Assembly (NCBI GenBank): GCA_000497835.1
Contig: KI547164.1
Location: forward strand, 117,436-181,435
DNA length: 64,000 bases
Direction of reading: 5' to 3'
Origin: a gamma proteobacterium L18
GTDB taxonomy: Bacteria > Pseudomonadota > Gammaproteobacteria > Pseudomonadales > Pseudomonadaceae
Every line of letters starts with the position of its first letter. The stretch's first letter is position 1. The notes under the pieces are model-generated. The model saw nothing but the letters and a program-made list of their open reading frames with translations, was not told the origin of the DNA and ran no database searches. A program made the translations under genes and the position numbers. This document shows, in pieces, positions 49,577 to 59,673 of the stretch.

Positions 49577-51127
49577 TCAAGGCTTCTCTGCTGCCACTTC
49601 CTCTTCCACCGCCTCCATCCGATTACCACGACTCTCCTGATGCCAATGCAAGGCAATCAGGAACAGCGTCGGCACGCCCAGCACAGCGGTAATCAGGAAG
49701 AAATTGTGATACCCGAATTTCTCCACCATCACCCCCGAATACCCGCCAATCAGGCGCGGCAACAGCAGCATGATCGAGCTCAACAGTGCGTACTGGGTGG
49801 CCGAAAACTTCAGGTTGGTCAGGCTGGACAAGTAGGCGACAAACGCCGATGTGGCCATGCCTGAACTGAAGTTGTCCAGGGAAATGGTCACGATCAGCAT
49901 CTTCAGGTTCGGGCCCATGTCCGCCAGCATCAGGAACAGCAGGTTGGTACCCGCCGAGGCCACGCCGCCAATGAACAGAATGGGCAGGATGCCGAAGCGC
50001 ACAATCAGCAGACCGCCGACGCCTGCGCCCAGCAAGGTCATCACCAGGCCGAAGATCTTGCTGACGCTGGCAATCTGGTCCTTGGTGAAGCCCTGGTCGA
50101 TGTAGAACACGTTGGCCATCACGCCCATCACCGTGTCCGACATCCGGTAGGTGGCGATCAGCCCCAGCAGCAGCAGCGCCTGCCAGCGATAACGCAGCAC
50201 GAAGTCGCTGACCGGGGTCAGTACCGGTGCCAGGCCGCGGCGCCCCATGGACGACAGGCACAGGGCGGTCAGGGTGATGTAGAGAATGGCCCGCAGGAAG
50301 GCGCGGTCGGTCAGCAGCAGGTCCAGCAGGCTTTCGCCGTGGAAGATCACGCTGGCGAAGTCGGTGTTGTACAGCTGGGTGAACATGGCTGGCACGGAGA
50401 TCAGCAGAATGATCAGCACGAACACGGAGACCAGCTGGTGGCCGAACTTGTAGCGCCCGGCTGACAGTTGCGTGCGCAGCGGTACCGATGGCTCGCGCAT
50501 CACCAGGGTGGTGATCAGCGCCGGCACCATGAGGACGCCGAACAGCATGTAGGTGCCGGCCCAGGCCTTGTGCATGTAGGCGTAACCGGTGGACCCGAAG
50601 GCCTCGGCGAAAAACAGCGCGCCGGCCGTGGCCAGCAGTGCGGCGATGCGGTAACCGGCCATGTAACTGGCAGCCAGGGCTGCCTGGGTGTTGTCTTCGG
50701 CGATTTCCAGGCGGTAGGCGTCCACCGCAATGTCCTGGGTGGCGGAGGCGAACGCCACCATCACGGCAATAGCGATCAGCCAGGACAAGTGTTTTTGCGG
50801 GTCGCAGAAGCTCATGCCGATCAGGCCGATGATCACCAGCGATTGCGCCAGCACCAGCCAGGATCGGCGACGGCCCATCCGGGCCAGGAAGGGCAGGCGC
50901 CATTGGTCCAGCAGCGGGGACCACACCCACTTGAAGGCATACGCCAGGCCAATCAGGCTGGCATAACCGATGGTCTCACGGGCCACGCCCGCTTCACGAA
51001 GCCAGACGGAGAGGGTAGAGAACACCAGCATGTACGGCAGGCCGGCGGCGAAACCGAGCAGCAACAGGACAAGCGTCGAAGGGCTGGCATATGCGGCGAG
51101 CGCGGCGCGCCAGGTTTTACGGGGCAT
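49577..51127 (-). CDS. ampG: Muropeptide permease AmpG
   Basis: A 516-residue major-facilitator protein with about 12-14 membrane segments. The start LLLGFAAGLPYMLVFSTLSVWLREAGV and ASATQDIAVDAYRLE are typical AmpG motifs. It imports anhydro-muropeptides from cell-wall turnover for recycling, which also feeds AmpR/AmpC signalling. The synteny (yajQ, mscS, ampG) agrees with P. aeruginosa ampG as I recall it. It lies 42 bases after the stop of the ATL gene. Confidence 0.9.
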   Translation of the reverse strand: MPRKTWRAALAAYASPSTLVLLLLGFAAGLPYMLVFSTLSVWLREAGVARETIGYASLIGLAYAFKWVWSPLLDQWRLPFLARMGRRRSWLVLAQSLVIIGLIGMSFCDPQKHLSWLIAIAVMVAFASATQDIAVDAYRLEIAEDNTQAALAASYMAGYRIAALLATAGALFFAEAFGSTGYAYMHKAWAGTYMLFGVLMVPALITTLVMREPSVPLRTQLSAGRYKFGHQLVSVFVLIILLISVPAMFTQLYNTDFASVIFHGESLLDLLLTDRAFLRAILYITLTALCLSSMGRRGLAPVLTPVSDFVLRYRWQALLLLGLIATYRMSDTVMGVMANVFYIDQGFTKDQIASVSKIFGLVMTLLGAGVGGLLIVRFGILPILFIGGVASAGTNLLFLMLADMGPNLKMLIVTISLDNFSSGMATSAFVAYLSSLTNLKFSATQYALLSSIMLLLPRLIGGYSGVMVEKFGYHNFFLITAVLGVPTLFLIALHWHQESRGNRMEAVEEEVAAEKP

Positions 51128-51169
51128 GGGCTGGAATCTGCCTCAGTTTACGAAAACAAAGCGCGCACT

Positions 51170-51550
51170 CTAACCGTTAGGGTCCATGGGGCGCCAGCCA
51201 TGACGACGTATATCCACGCGATTATTCATGAAATATACACCCTCGGCGCGCAGCCGGGCCCGCTGCTCCTCACCCCCGACGGTACCCGCCGCCAGACTTA
51301 TCCGACCACCGGCACCTATCACCCGGTGCCATGGCAACTGGCTGCCTTCGGGTAGCTGGCCGAGGGTGCGCCCCACCCACCGTGCGGCACGCCCCAAGCC
51401 CGCCATTTCCGCGAGCTGGCCGTAAGTTACCACCTTGCCTTCGGGCACTTGCGACAGCACGACGTACAGCGCCGTGCGCCGCTCGGCAGCCGCATCCGCG
51501 GGCCCAATGTCACCAAACGGTTGCATTTGCTCACTGAACTCATCTGTCAT
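51170..51550 (-). CDS. Alkyltransferase-like protein (ATL), non-catalytic MGMT relative
   Basis: A 126-residue protein with the MGMT DNA-binding fold (VPEGKVVTYGQLAEMAGLGRAARWVGRTL, residues 36-64). The active-site motif PCHRV reads PWHRV, with Trp74 in place of the methyl-acceptor Cys. Such ATL proteins bind O6-alkylguanine and pass it to nucleotide-excision repair rather than repairing it directly. The ATG at 51548-51550 is chosen; an ATG eight codons later is possible. It is divergent from the DUF481 gene. Confidence 0.9.
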   Translation of the reverse strand: MTDEFSEQMQPFGDIGPADAAAERRTALYVVLSQVPEGKVVTYGQLAEMAGLGRAARWVGRTLGQLPEGSQLPWHRVIGAGGRISLAAGTVGGEEQRARLRAEGVYFMNNRVDIRRHGWRPMDPNG

Positions 51551-51610
51551 CTGTCGGTCTGTCCTTGCGCGAGGGCTTCTCATCCGGATGATTGCCCGCC
51601 TTCTTTCAAA

Positions 51611-52639
51611 ATGCCGAGCCCGAATCCGCTTATGTTGTCCAGAACCCTACTGTGCCTTGCCATTGCCAGCGCCTCAACCACCGCCCTCGCCGACACGGTC
51701 TGGATGAAGAACGGCGACCGCCTGACCGGCAAGATCACGGTGTTCGACGGCGGCAAACTGATGTTGGATACACCCTATGGTGGCTCCGTTGCCCTGGATT
51801 GGAAACAGGTCAAGACCCTGGAGAGTGACCAGGAGTTGCTGGTCAAGCAGGACGCCTATACCGGCGAGAAGGCCAAGTCGCTGAAGGCTTCGGACGACGG
51901 CAAGGTCACTCTGCAGAACGGTGAAGCGCCCAAGACCGTGGAACTGGCCAGCATCCAGCAGATCATCAAGCCCAAGCCTGTGGTCGAAGACCTGGTGTGG
52001 AAAGGCAACGTCGATGCCGCGCTGGACTTCAAACGCGCCGACAGCAACACCGATGACTACAACCTGGCCTTCAAGACCAGCGCCCGCAGTGGCCGCTGGC
52101 GCCACACGGCGGATGCCGAGTACAACCGCGAAGCCACCGATGGCGTGATCGGCACCAATAACTGGAACGCCGAATACGCGCTGGACCGCTTCATCACCGA
52201 CAAGTGGTACTGGCAGGGCCGCGTCAACGTCAAGCGCGACTTCGTCGAAGACCTGTCCAAGCAACGCACCGTCGGTACCGGCCCTGGCTATCAGTTCTGG
52301 GATGATGAACTGGGCGCGTTCTCGCTGGGTTCCCTGCTCAACCACAGCACCTACGAATATTCCGACGGCGCCAAGTCGGACTTCTATTCTGTGGGTGTGA
52401 AGTGGGCCTACAACCGCTTCCTGATCGGCAAGACCGTGGAGTTCTTCACCAACGGCGAAGTGGGCAAGCCGCTGAGCGGCGTGGCCGACTACAGCCTGGA
52501 TTCGGAAGTGGGGCTGCGCTACAAGGTCACCCAGTGGGCGTCGCTGAACCTCAAGTACGAGAAGGACATGGTGACAGGGTCCAGCAATGCTGACCTCAAT
52601 ACCAGCCGCTATACCGCAGGCTTCGGTGTGGCCTGGTAA
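51611..52639 (+). CDS. DUF481 family outer-membrane protein
   Basis: A 342-residue protein with a signal peptide (cleavage near TALADT), an N-terminal small-domain region (DTVWMKNGDRLTGKITVFDGGKLML, split by position) and a C-terminal beta-barrel of alternating strands, ending FGVAW with an aromatic last residue typical of outer-membrane proteins. The function of DUF481 proteins is not known. The start is uncertain: ATG at 51611 or ATG at 51632, which would give 335 residues. Neither has a clear ribosome binding site. Confidence 0.85.
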   Translation: MPSPNPLMLSRTLLCLAIASASTTALADTVWMKNGDRLTGKITVFDGGKLMLDTPYGGSVALDWKQVKTLESDQELLVKQDAYTGEKAKSLKASDDGKVTLQNGEAPKTVELASIQQIIKPKPVVEDLVWKGNVDAALDFKRADSNTDDYNLAFKTSARSGRWRHTADAEYNREATDGVIGTNNWNAEYALDRFITDKWYWQGRVNVKRDFVEDLSKQRTVGTGPGYQFWDDELGAFSLGSLLNHSTYEYSDGAKSDFYSVGVKWAYNRFLIGKTVEFFTNGEVGKPLSGVADYSLDSEVGLRYKVTQWASLNLKYEKDMVTGSSNADLNTSRYTAGFGVAW

Positions 52640-52649
52640 TCGGCGTTGT

Positions 52650-52718
52650 CCGCTTCCCGAGCTTCGCCCGGTCCCACAGGCGTACGACCTGTGGGACCGG
52701 GCGAAGCTCGGGAAAGCC
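52650..52718. repeat. REP palindrome, family A, copy 4
   Basis: Arms of about 27 bases around CGTACG. It lies 10 bases past the DUF481 stop and before hugZ, and may terminate the former. Confidence 0.92.
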
Positions 52719-52800
52719 GCACCACCGATCCATGCGTGACAACCCCACCACCAATGTTTACCTTTGAGCTTTCCTTATAGATCGATCAAAGGTGCCCAAG

Positions 52801-53532
52801 GTGACTGCCAAAGCCCAGCGTCAGGCCCGCGAACTGCTGCTCAAGGAGTACCGCGGCCTACTGTCCACCCACTCCAAGTCCATGCCGGGCTTCCCCTTCG
52901 GGTCGGTGGTGCCTTACTGCCTGGACGCCAGCGGCCAGCCGCTGATCCTCATCAGCCGCATCGCCCAGCACACCCATAACCTGCTCAAAGACCCCAAGTG
53001 CTCGCTGCTGGTGGGCGAGCGCGGTGCCGAGGACGTGCAGGCCGTCGGCCGTCTCACCGTGCTGGCCGAAGCGCGCAAGCTGGTGAACGAGCCGGCCATC
53101 GAAGCCGCCGCCCAGCGCTATTACCGTTACTTTCCCGATTCGGCCAATTACCACAGCGCCCATGACTTCGACTTCTGGGTGCTGGAGCCGGTGCGCCACC
53201 GCTATATCGGCGGCTTCGGCGCCATCCACTGGCTGGACCAGCTCACCCTGGCCAACCCTTTCGTCGGCCAGGCCGAAACCGGCATGGTCGAGCACATGAA
53301 CGCCGACCACGCCAAGGCCATCGCACACTACGTCGACCTGGCCGGCTTGCCCACAGCCGTACCGGCGCAACTGGCCGGGGTGGACAGCGAGGGCATGCAC
53401 CTGCGCATCGGCCAGGCCCTGTACTGGCTGGCCTTTGAAAAGCCTTGTAACACTCCCCTGGAAGTGCGGCAGGCCTTGGTTTCCCTGGCCCATGCCGAGG
53501 TCTGGCCGACGATTGGACAGGTCGAGGCTTGA
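52801..53532 (+). CDS. hugZ: HugZ-like heme-utilisation / PNPOx-fold protein
   Basis: A 243-residue protein of the pyridoxamine-phosphate-oxidase fold (about 1-160) with a C-terminal DUF2470 domain (GMVEHMNADHAKAIAHYVDLAG). HugZ relatives bind heme and are tied to its use or degradation. The start is taken as GTG at 52801, eight bases after AAAGG; GTG at 52792 is in frame but its Shine-Dalgarno would overlap it. Confidence 0.85.
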   Translation: MTAKAQRQARELLLKEYRGLLSTHSKSMPGFPFGSVVPYCLDASGQPLILISRIAQHTHNLLKDPKCSLLVGERGAEDVQAVGRLTVLAEARKLVNEPAIEAAAQRYYRYFPDSANYHSAHDFDFWVLEPVRHRYIGGFGAIHWLDQLTLANPFVGQAETGMVEHMNADHAKAIAHYVDLAGLPTAVPAQLAGVDSEGMHLRIGQALYWLAFEKPCNTPLEVRQALVSLAHAEVWPTIGQVEA

Positions 53533-53597
53533 ATTCACGAAACATCGACGTCATCTAAGGTTTACTGGAAGTCGTTCTTCCGCAGAGGAAACCCTTG

Positions 53598-54089
53598 ATG
53601 CGTGTCTTTTTACTGTTGTTCCTGCTCTTCCCGGTGCTGGAGCTCTTCGTCTTCTTCAAGGTCAGCGTGGCGATCGGGTTCTTCCCGGCGCTGGCGCTGA
53701 TCATTGCCGGCTCCGCCATTGGCGTGCTGGTGGTGCGGGTGGCCGGGTTGGCCACCGCCCTCAATGCCCGTCAAAGCCTACAACGCGGTGAGTTGCCGGC
53801 CGAGCAAGTGTTCCAGGGCCTGATGATGGCCATCGGCGGCGGCCTGTTGCTGTTGCCCGGTTTCATCAGTGACGTGCTGGGCCTGCTGTGCCTGCTGCCG
53901 TTCACTCGCAAGCTGATTGCCGGCAAGCTGCAGGCCAAGGCCCGCGAGCAGGCGTCGCGCCAGCGCTCGTTTGCCGAGGACCTGCAGGGTGGCGGGCGTA
54001 CCTACGAAGGTCACGCCCGCCCGGCGGCCAACCATGCAGTGGGGCGTGAGCCCAACGTGATCGAAGGCGAGTTCGAAAAGCGCGACTGA
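53598..54089 (+). CDS. fxsA: FxsA family inner-membrane protein
   Basis: A 163-residue protein with three or four membrane segments in the first 115 residues (FLLLFLLFPVLELFVFF start) and a hydrophilic, glycine-rich tail. FxsA in E. coli suppresses F-exclusion of phage T7; its normal role is unclear. The ATG at 53598 has AGAGGAAA upstream. Confidence 0.92.
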   Translation: MRVFLLLFLLFPVLELFVFFKVSVAIGFFPALALIIAGSAIGVLVVRVAGLATALNARQSLQRGELPAEQVFQGLMMAIGGGLLLLPGFISDVLGLLCLLPFTRKLIAGKLQAKAREQASRQRSFAEDLQGGGRTYEGHARPAANHAVGREPNVIEGEFEKRD

Positions 54090-54107
54090 TCGACCTGCTT
54101 TCCAACA

Positions 54108-54131
54108 AACGGCCCTCAGGGGCCGTTTTTT
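54108..54131 (+). terminator. Rho-independent terminator of fxsA
   Basis: AACGGCCC, loop TCAG, GGGCCGTT with T6. Confidence 0.92.
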
Positions 54132-54145
54132 ATTGGCGCACACCT

Positions 54146-54166
54146 GTAGCCGCTGCCGCAGGCTAC
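54146..54166. repeat. Short REP hairpin, family F relative
   Basis: GTAGCC, nine-base loop, GGCTAC, with the GTAGCCGCTGCCG motif of the 9452-9540 element. It is a single hairpin without a mirror copy. Confidence 0.7.
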
Positions 54167-54198
54167 GGTCGTGCAATTTGCAAATTTTTTTTGGGGCG

Positions 54199-54230
54199 CC
54201 CTTGTAATCGCCACGGGCGACCTCATGTAT
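54199..54230 (+). promoter_or_regulatory. Sigma-32-like heat-shock promoter of groESL
   Basis: CCCTTGTAA (54199-54207) and CCTCATGTAT (54221-54230), 14 bases between CTTGTA and the -10, close to the sigma-32 pattern CTTGAA and CCCCAT-T. No CIRCE repeat is present. The groES ATG is about 130 bases on, so a long leader exists. Confidence 0.65.
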
Positions 54231-54367
54231 GGGTCACCGCAAGGTTTCTGGCATTGCCAGACAATATTCCGCGTCTCGCACAGCGAGCCGCGACCGGCCC
54301 CGCCGGATGAACCACAACGCCGGTACAGACACCGGCCGCTGAAAACCATAATTAGGAGAGATCGACA

Positions 54368-56352
<1,985 letters not shown>

Positions 56353-56377
56353 GCCAGCCTTACCCCGCTTCAAAAAG

Positions 56378-56404
56378 AACCCCGCCTTGCGCGGGGTTTT
56401 TTTA
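56378..56404 (+). terminator. Rho-independent terminator of groESL
   Basis: AACCCCGC, loop CTT, GCGGGGTT and a long T-run. Confidence 0.93.
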
Positions 56405-56413
56405 TGGCTTTCC

Positions 56414-56440
56414 CTGTGGGACCGGGCGAAGCTCGGGAAA
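56414..56440. repeat. Single arm of REP family A
   Basis: Only the right arm (CTGTGGGACCGGGCGAAGC, then TCGGGAAA) is present. It is the same arm that is paired in the four full copies. The left arm seems lost, leaving TTTCC directly before it. Confidence 0.85.
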
Positions 56441-56548
56441 AGGGCCACACGATTCCAGGTCAGGCGCTAGCCATCACTGGCCCTTGCTGCCCGAACGCCG
56501 TAAGCTGCCTGCGCCCACGGGCGAACACACTGGAGGGAGAACCTGCCC

Positions 56549-57232
56549 ATGCGAATTCTATTGGTTGAAGACAACCGCGACATCCTGGCCAACCTCGCGG
56601 ATTACCTGGGCCTGAAGGGCTATACCGTCGACTGCGCCCAGGATGGCCTGTCGGGTTTGCACCTGGCTGCCACCGAGCACTATGACCTGATCGTGCTGGA
56701 TATCATGCTGCCTGGCATCGATGGTTACACCCTGTGCAAACGCCTGCGTGAAGACGCTCGTCGGGAAACCCCGGTGATCATGCTCACCGCCCGGGATCAG
56801 CTGGACGACCGCCTGCAGGGTTTCCGTTCAGGCGCCGACGATTACCTGGTCAAGCCATTCGCCCTGTCGGAACTGGCCGCGCGTATCGAGGCTGTCCTGC
56901 GCCGGGCCCAGGGTGGCGGCCGTCGCAGCCTGCAGGTCGGTGACCTGAGCTATGACCTGGATACGCTGGAAGTCACGCGCCAGGGGCGCGCCCTCAAACT
57001 CAACCCGGTGGGCCTCAAGCTGCTGGCCGTGCTGATGCAGAAGAGCCCGCACGTGCTGCGCCGCGAAGTGCTCGAAGAAGCATTGTGGGGAGATGATTGC
57101 CCGGATAGCGACAGCCTGCGCAGCCACGTCCATCAACTGCGCCAAGTGATCGACAAACCGTTCGACAAACCGCTGCTGCAAACGGTGCATGGCGTGGGTT
57201 ACCGCCTGGCCGAGGGCAAAGATGGAGTTTAA
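56549..57232 (+). CDS. colR: Response regulator ColR (OmpR family)
   Basis: A 227-residue OmpR/PhoB-type regulator. The receiver domain is 1-116 with phosphorylation site Asp51 (VLDIMLPG) and the KPF switch Lys; the winged-helix DNA-binding domain is about 130-222. Sequence and neighbours (colS, InaA-like kinase) identify ColR, which with ColS keeps the outer membrane intact under metal and phenol stress in P. putida. A CTGGAGGGAG site precedes the ATG. The colS ATG lies inside its last codons. Confidence 0.9.
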   Translation: MRILLVEDNRDILANLADYLGLKGYTVDCAQDGLSGLHLAATEHYDLIVLDIMLPGIDGYTLCKRLREDARRETPVIMLTARDQLDDRLQGFRSGADDYLVKPFALSELAARIEAVLRRAQGGGRRSLQVGDLSYDLDTLEVTRQGRALKLNPVGLKLLAVLMQKSPHVLRREVLEEALWGDDCPDSDSLRSHVHQLRQVIDKPFDKPLLQTVHGVGYRLAEGKDGV

Positions 57233-58499
57233 GCAAAGCCTGGCGCAACGCATCATCATTGCGTTTGCGCTGATGAGTGCACTGGTCGCCGGCGCTTTTG
57301 CCGTCGGCATCGTGGCAACCGTGCACCTTGTAGAAGAAAAACTGATTTCTGCCGGGCTGGGCGGCGACTTGCAGCGCTTGTTGCTGATGGACAACGTCAG
57401 TGACTGGAATCATCGCCCCGAGCCTGATCAGCTGTTTTATTACAGTGGCGGCCGCGGCGACTATGCGCTGCCCAAGGATCTGCACCACCTCAGCCCCGGG
57501 TTCCACGAAGTGTTCCGTGGCGACCTGTCCTACCATGCCATGGTCGAGGTAGTGGACGGTCGTCGTTACGTGCTGCTGCAAGACCAGAGCGATTTCGAGG
57601 AGCGCGAGCGCGTGCTGTTCGCCGTGGTGCTGGTGGGCTTCGTGCTCAGCCTGGCGCTGGCGGTGTTCCTGGGCTGGGTGCTGGCGCGCAAAGTGATGGC
57701 CCCGGTGGTTCGCCTGGCCCGTCAGGTTCGCCACCGCGATCAATTGTTGGGCCTGGCGCCGCCGCTGGCGCCTGATTATGCCGCCGATGAAGTGGGCGAG
57801 TTGGCAGTGGCCTTCGATGCCACCCTGGGGCGCCTGCGCGATGCACTGAACCGCGAGCGCCTGTTCACCAGCGACGTCAGTCACGAATTGCGCACGCCTT
57901 TGATGGTGCTGGCCACCTCCTGCGAACTGTTGCTGGAGAACCCGGCCCTGGATACCCGAGCCCGTGCCCAGGTGGAGCGCATCGCCCGTGCGTGCGAAGA
58001 AATGCGCGAGCTGGTGCAGACCTTCCTGATGTTGGCCCGCGCCCAGCGCAACGACGCCGACATGAGTGCACAGCTGACGCTGGGGCAGGTTGCCGACAAC
58101 CTGCTGGGCCTGTGGCGCGGCCCGATCGAGAAGAAAGGCCTGACCCTGACGGTGGTGCGGGGCGAGCTGCCTGATACTCGCTACAACGCCACTTTCCTGT
58201 TGGCGGTAATGGGCAATCTGCTGCGCAATGCCTTGCACTACACCGATGCCGGGTTTATTTGCCTGACGCTTGAGCCTCATGGTTTCAAGGTCGAGGACAG
58301 CGGCATCGGCATCCCCGAAGAAAAACGCCTGGCGGTGTTCCAGCCTTTCGTGCGGGCCACCGAGAAGCGTGGCGAGGGCCTTGGCCTGGGCTTGTCACTG
58401 GTACAGCGTATTTGTGACGACCAGGGGTGGCAGGTAGACCTTAGCCCCCGCGAACCCAATGGTTGCTGCTTTCAAGTGAAGCTGGCAACGGGTGCTTGA
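57222..58499 (+). CDS. colS: Sensor histidine kinase ColS
   Basis: A 425-residue kinase with two membrane segments (about 11-33 and 132-152) around a periplasmic loop of about 100 residues. It has a HAMP-like linker, His221 (DVSHELRTPL), and HATPase with GLGLGLSLVQRI. The loop contains His35, Glu38, His95, Glu96, His105, Glu126 and Glu129. The E126-x-x-E129 pair and the others match, as I recall, the residues that bind iron and other metals in P. putida ColS. The start overlaps colR by 11 bases. Confidence 0.9.
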   Translation: MEFKQSLAQRIIIAFALMSALVAGAFAVGIVATVHLVEEKLISAGLGGDLQRLLLMDNVSDWNHRPEPDQLFYYSGGRGDYALPKDLHHLSPGFHEVFRGDLSYHAMVEVVDGRRYVLLQDQSDFEERERVLFAVVLVGFVLSLALAVFLGWVLARKVMAPVVRLARQVRHRDQLLGLAPPLAPDYAADEVGELAVAFDATLGRLRDALNRERLFTSDVSHELRTPLMVLATSCELLLENPALDTRARAQVERIARACEEMRELVQTFLMLARAQRNDADMSAQLTLGQVADNLLGLWRGPIEKKGLTLTVVRGELPDTRYNATFLLAVMGNLLRNALHYTDAGFICLTLEPHGFKVEDSGIGIPEEKRLAVFQPFVRATEKRGEGLGLGLSLVQRICDDQGWQVDLSPREPNGCCFQVKLATGA

Positions 58500-58552
58500 G
58501 ATGATGGCCCTTTGACACTGTTCTTGCGCTGTAAAACTCCTTGCTGAAGTTT

Positions 58553-58568
58553 CCTACATAATTTTCAC
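58553..58568 (+). promoter_or_regulatory. ColR-box-like site upstream of the InaA-type kinase gene
   Basis: CCTACATAATTTTCAC fits the ColR-box pattern as I remember it (pyrimidine-rich start, A-C, then T-run and TTTTCAC), with two mismatches. It is 73 bases before the ATG of the InaA-type gene, in the 141-base gap after colS. The consensus is from memory. Confidence 0.55.
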
Positions 58569-58640
58569 ATACCCCTTACTAAGGTGAGCGCCAATTCGTA
58601 CGCGGTATGGCTTGTTCAGACGTCAGGCAAGGAGTAATGG

Positions 58641-59357
58641 ATGGCAGTCGACTACACGACTGAGGCAACGGCGGCGCCCGAGACGCGCTTCGATTATTTC
58701 TGGAATCAGCAGGGCGAATGGGTGGAAGAGCCCAACGTCCGCCGGGGCGGCGAGAGTGGTGTGCAGCGTCTGCACGCCGCCAATGGTCAACTGCTGTACG
58801 TGAAACGGCAGACCGGTCACACCTACCGAAGCCTGATGCATCCCTTTGGTCGTCCCACCGTGCTGCGTGAACGCGATGCGCTGGCAAGCTTGAGCGCCCT
58901 GAACGTAGGCGTGCCGAAGTTGGTGTTCTGCGGTGCCCAGCGCGATCCTGTGCATCAATGGCGGGCCCTCTTGGTCACCGAGGCCCTCGATGGGTTCCAG
59001 GAAATCGACCAATGGTATGCCCAGGGCGGTCCCCAACAGTGGGGAAATACGGTGCATGAGGCCATACTCAAGGAGCTTGGCGAGACCCTGGCGCGCATGC
59101 ACCGAGGCCGCTGGCAGCACAGTTGCCTGTACCCCAAGCATATTTTCGTGCGCGTGGTGGGAGAGGGCGCCAGTGCCCGTCCCGAGGTGGCCTTGCTGGA
59201 CCTGGAAAAATGCCGTCAGCGTTTCAGCGCTAGCAGCGCTGCCGTGCACGACATGAAGCAACTGCGTCGCCACTCGTCGTTCGGCGAAGCTAACTGGAAC
59301 AAACTGCTCTATTTTTACAAGACGGCGTTTGGCAGCCCGATCAAAGGTTTAGAGTGA
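58641..59357 (+). CDS. InaA-type lipopolysaccharide core kinase
   Basis: A 238-residue LPS-kinase (InaA/WaaP-like) protein of the protein-kinase-like fold. It has the ATP Lys in YVKRQ (residue 54 region), the catalytic-loop-like RWQHSCLYPKHIFVRV, and the metal-binding Asp in ALLDLEKCR. It probably phosphorylates a core sugar. In related pseudomonads the genes after colRS modify LPS under ColR control, which agrees with the box upstream. Its TGA overlaps the next ATG by one base. Confidence 0.87.
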   Translation: MAVDYTTEATAAPETRFDYFWNQQGEWVEEPNVRRGGESGVQRLHAANGQLLYVKRQTGHTYRSLMHPFGRPTVLRERDALASLSALNVGVPKLVFCGAQRDPVHQWRALLVTEALDGFQEIDQWYAQGGPQQWGNTVHEAILKELGETLARMHRGRWQHSCLYPKHIFVRVVGEGASARPEVALLDLEKCRQRFSASSAAVHDMKQLRRHSSFGEANWNKLLYFYKTAFGSPIKGLE

Positions 59358-59575
59358 TGAAACTAGAAATAGCTAGAGGTTTGTTTTTGCTTGCCGCCCT
59401 GGGTGTGACCACCGCTGCCATGGCCGCGTGGGACCAGCCTCGTCCTGGGGTGCTCAGCTCTCAGGCCGCTTGCCCCATGCCGCGTGCCCCCAAGCCGCAT
59501 ACGGCGGCCAAGCCGGATCATGATCTGTTGCTGTTTCTATTCGGCATGACCCAAGGCGTTCGTGCCAACGGTTGA
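59357..59575 (+). CDS. Small secreted protein of unknown function
   Basis: A 72-residue protein with a signal peptide (1-23, cut near AMAAWD) and a mature part of about 48 residues, rich in Pro and Ala, with one Cys and a hydrophobic end (HDLLLFLFGM). I do not recognise it. It overlaps the stop of the InaA-type kinase by one base (TGATG), so it is probably co-translated. A terminator follows at 59591. Confidence 0.72.
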   Translation: MKLEIARGLFLLAALGVTTAAMAAWDQPRPGVLSSQAACPMPRAPKPHTAAKPDHDLLLFLFGMTQGVRANG

Positions 59576-59590
59576 ATCCGCGTTGTGCCC

Positions 59591-59618
59591 AAAGGCCTCG
59601 TCACTCACGGGGCCTTTT
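59591..59618 (+). terminator. Rho-independent terminator after the colRS region
   Basis: AAAGGCC(T)CGT, loop CACTC, ACG(G)GGCCTTTT. It lies 16 bases past the small gene and faces the RND pump genes. Confidence 0.82.
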
Positions 59619-59673
59619 GCTGTCTGCTTGTTGCATCGGCGGTGTTCGCACCTCGATTTAAAGACCGTTGCAG

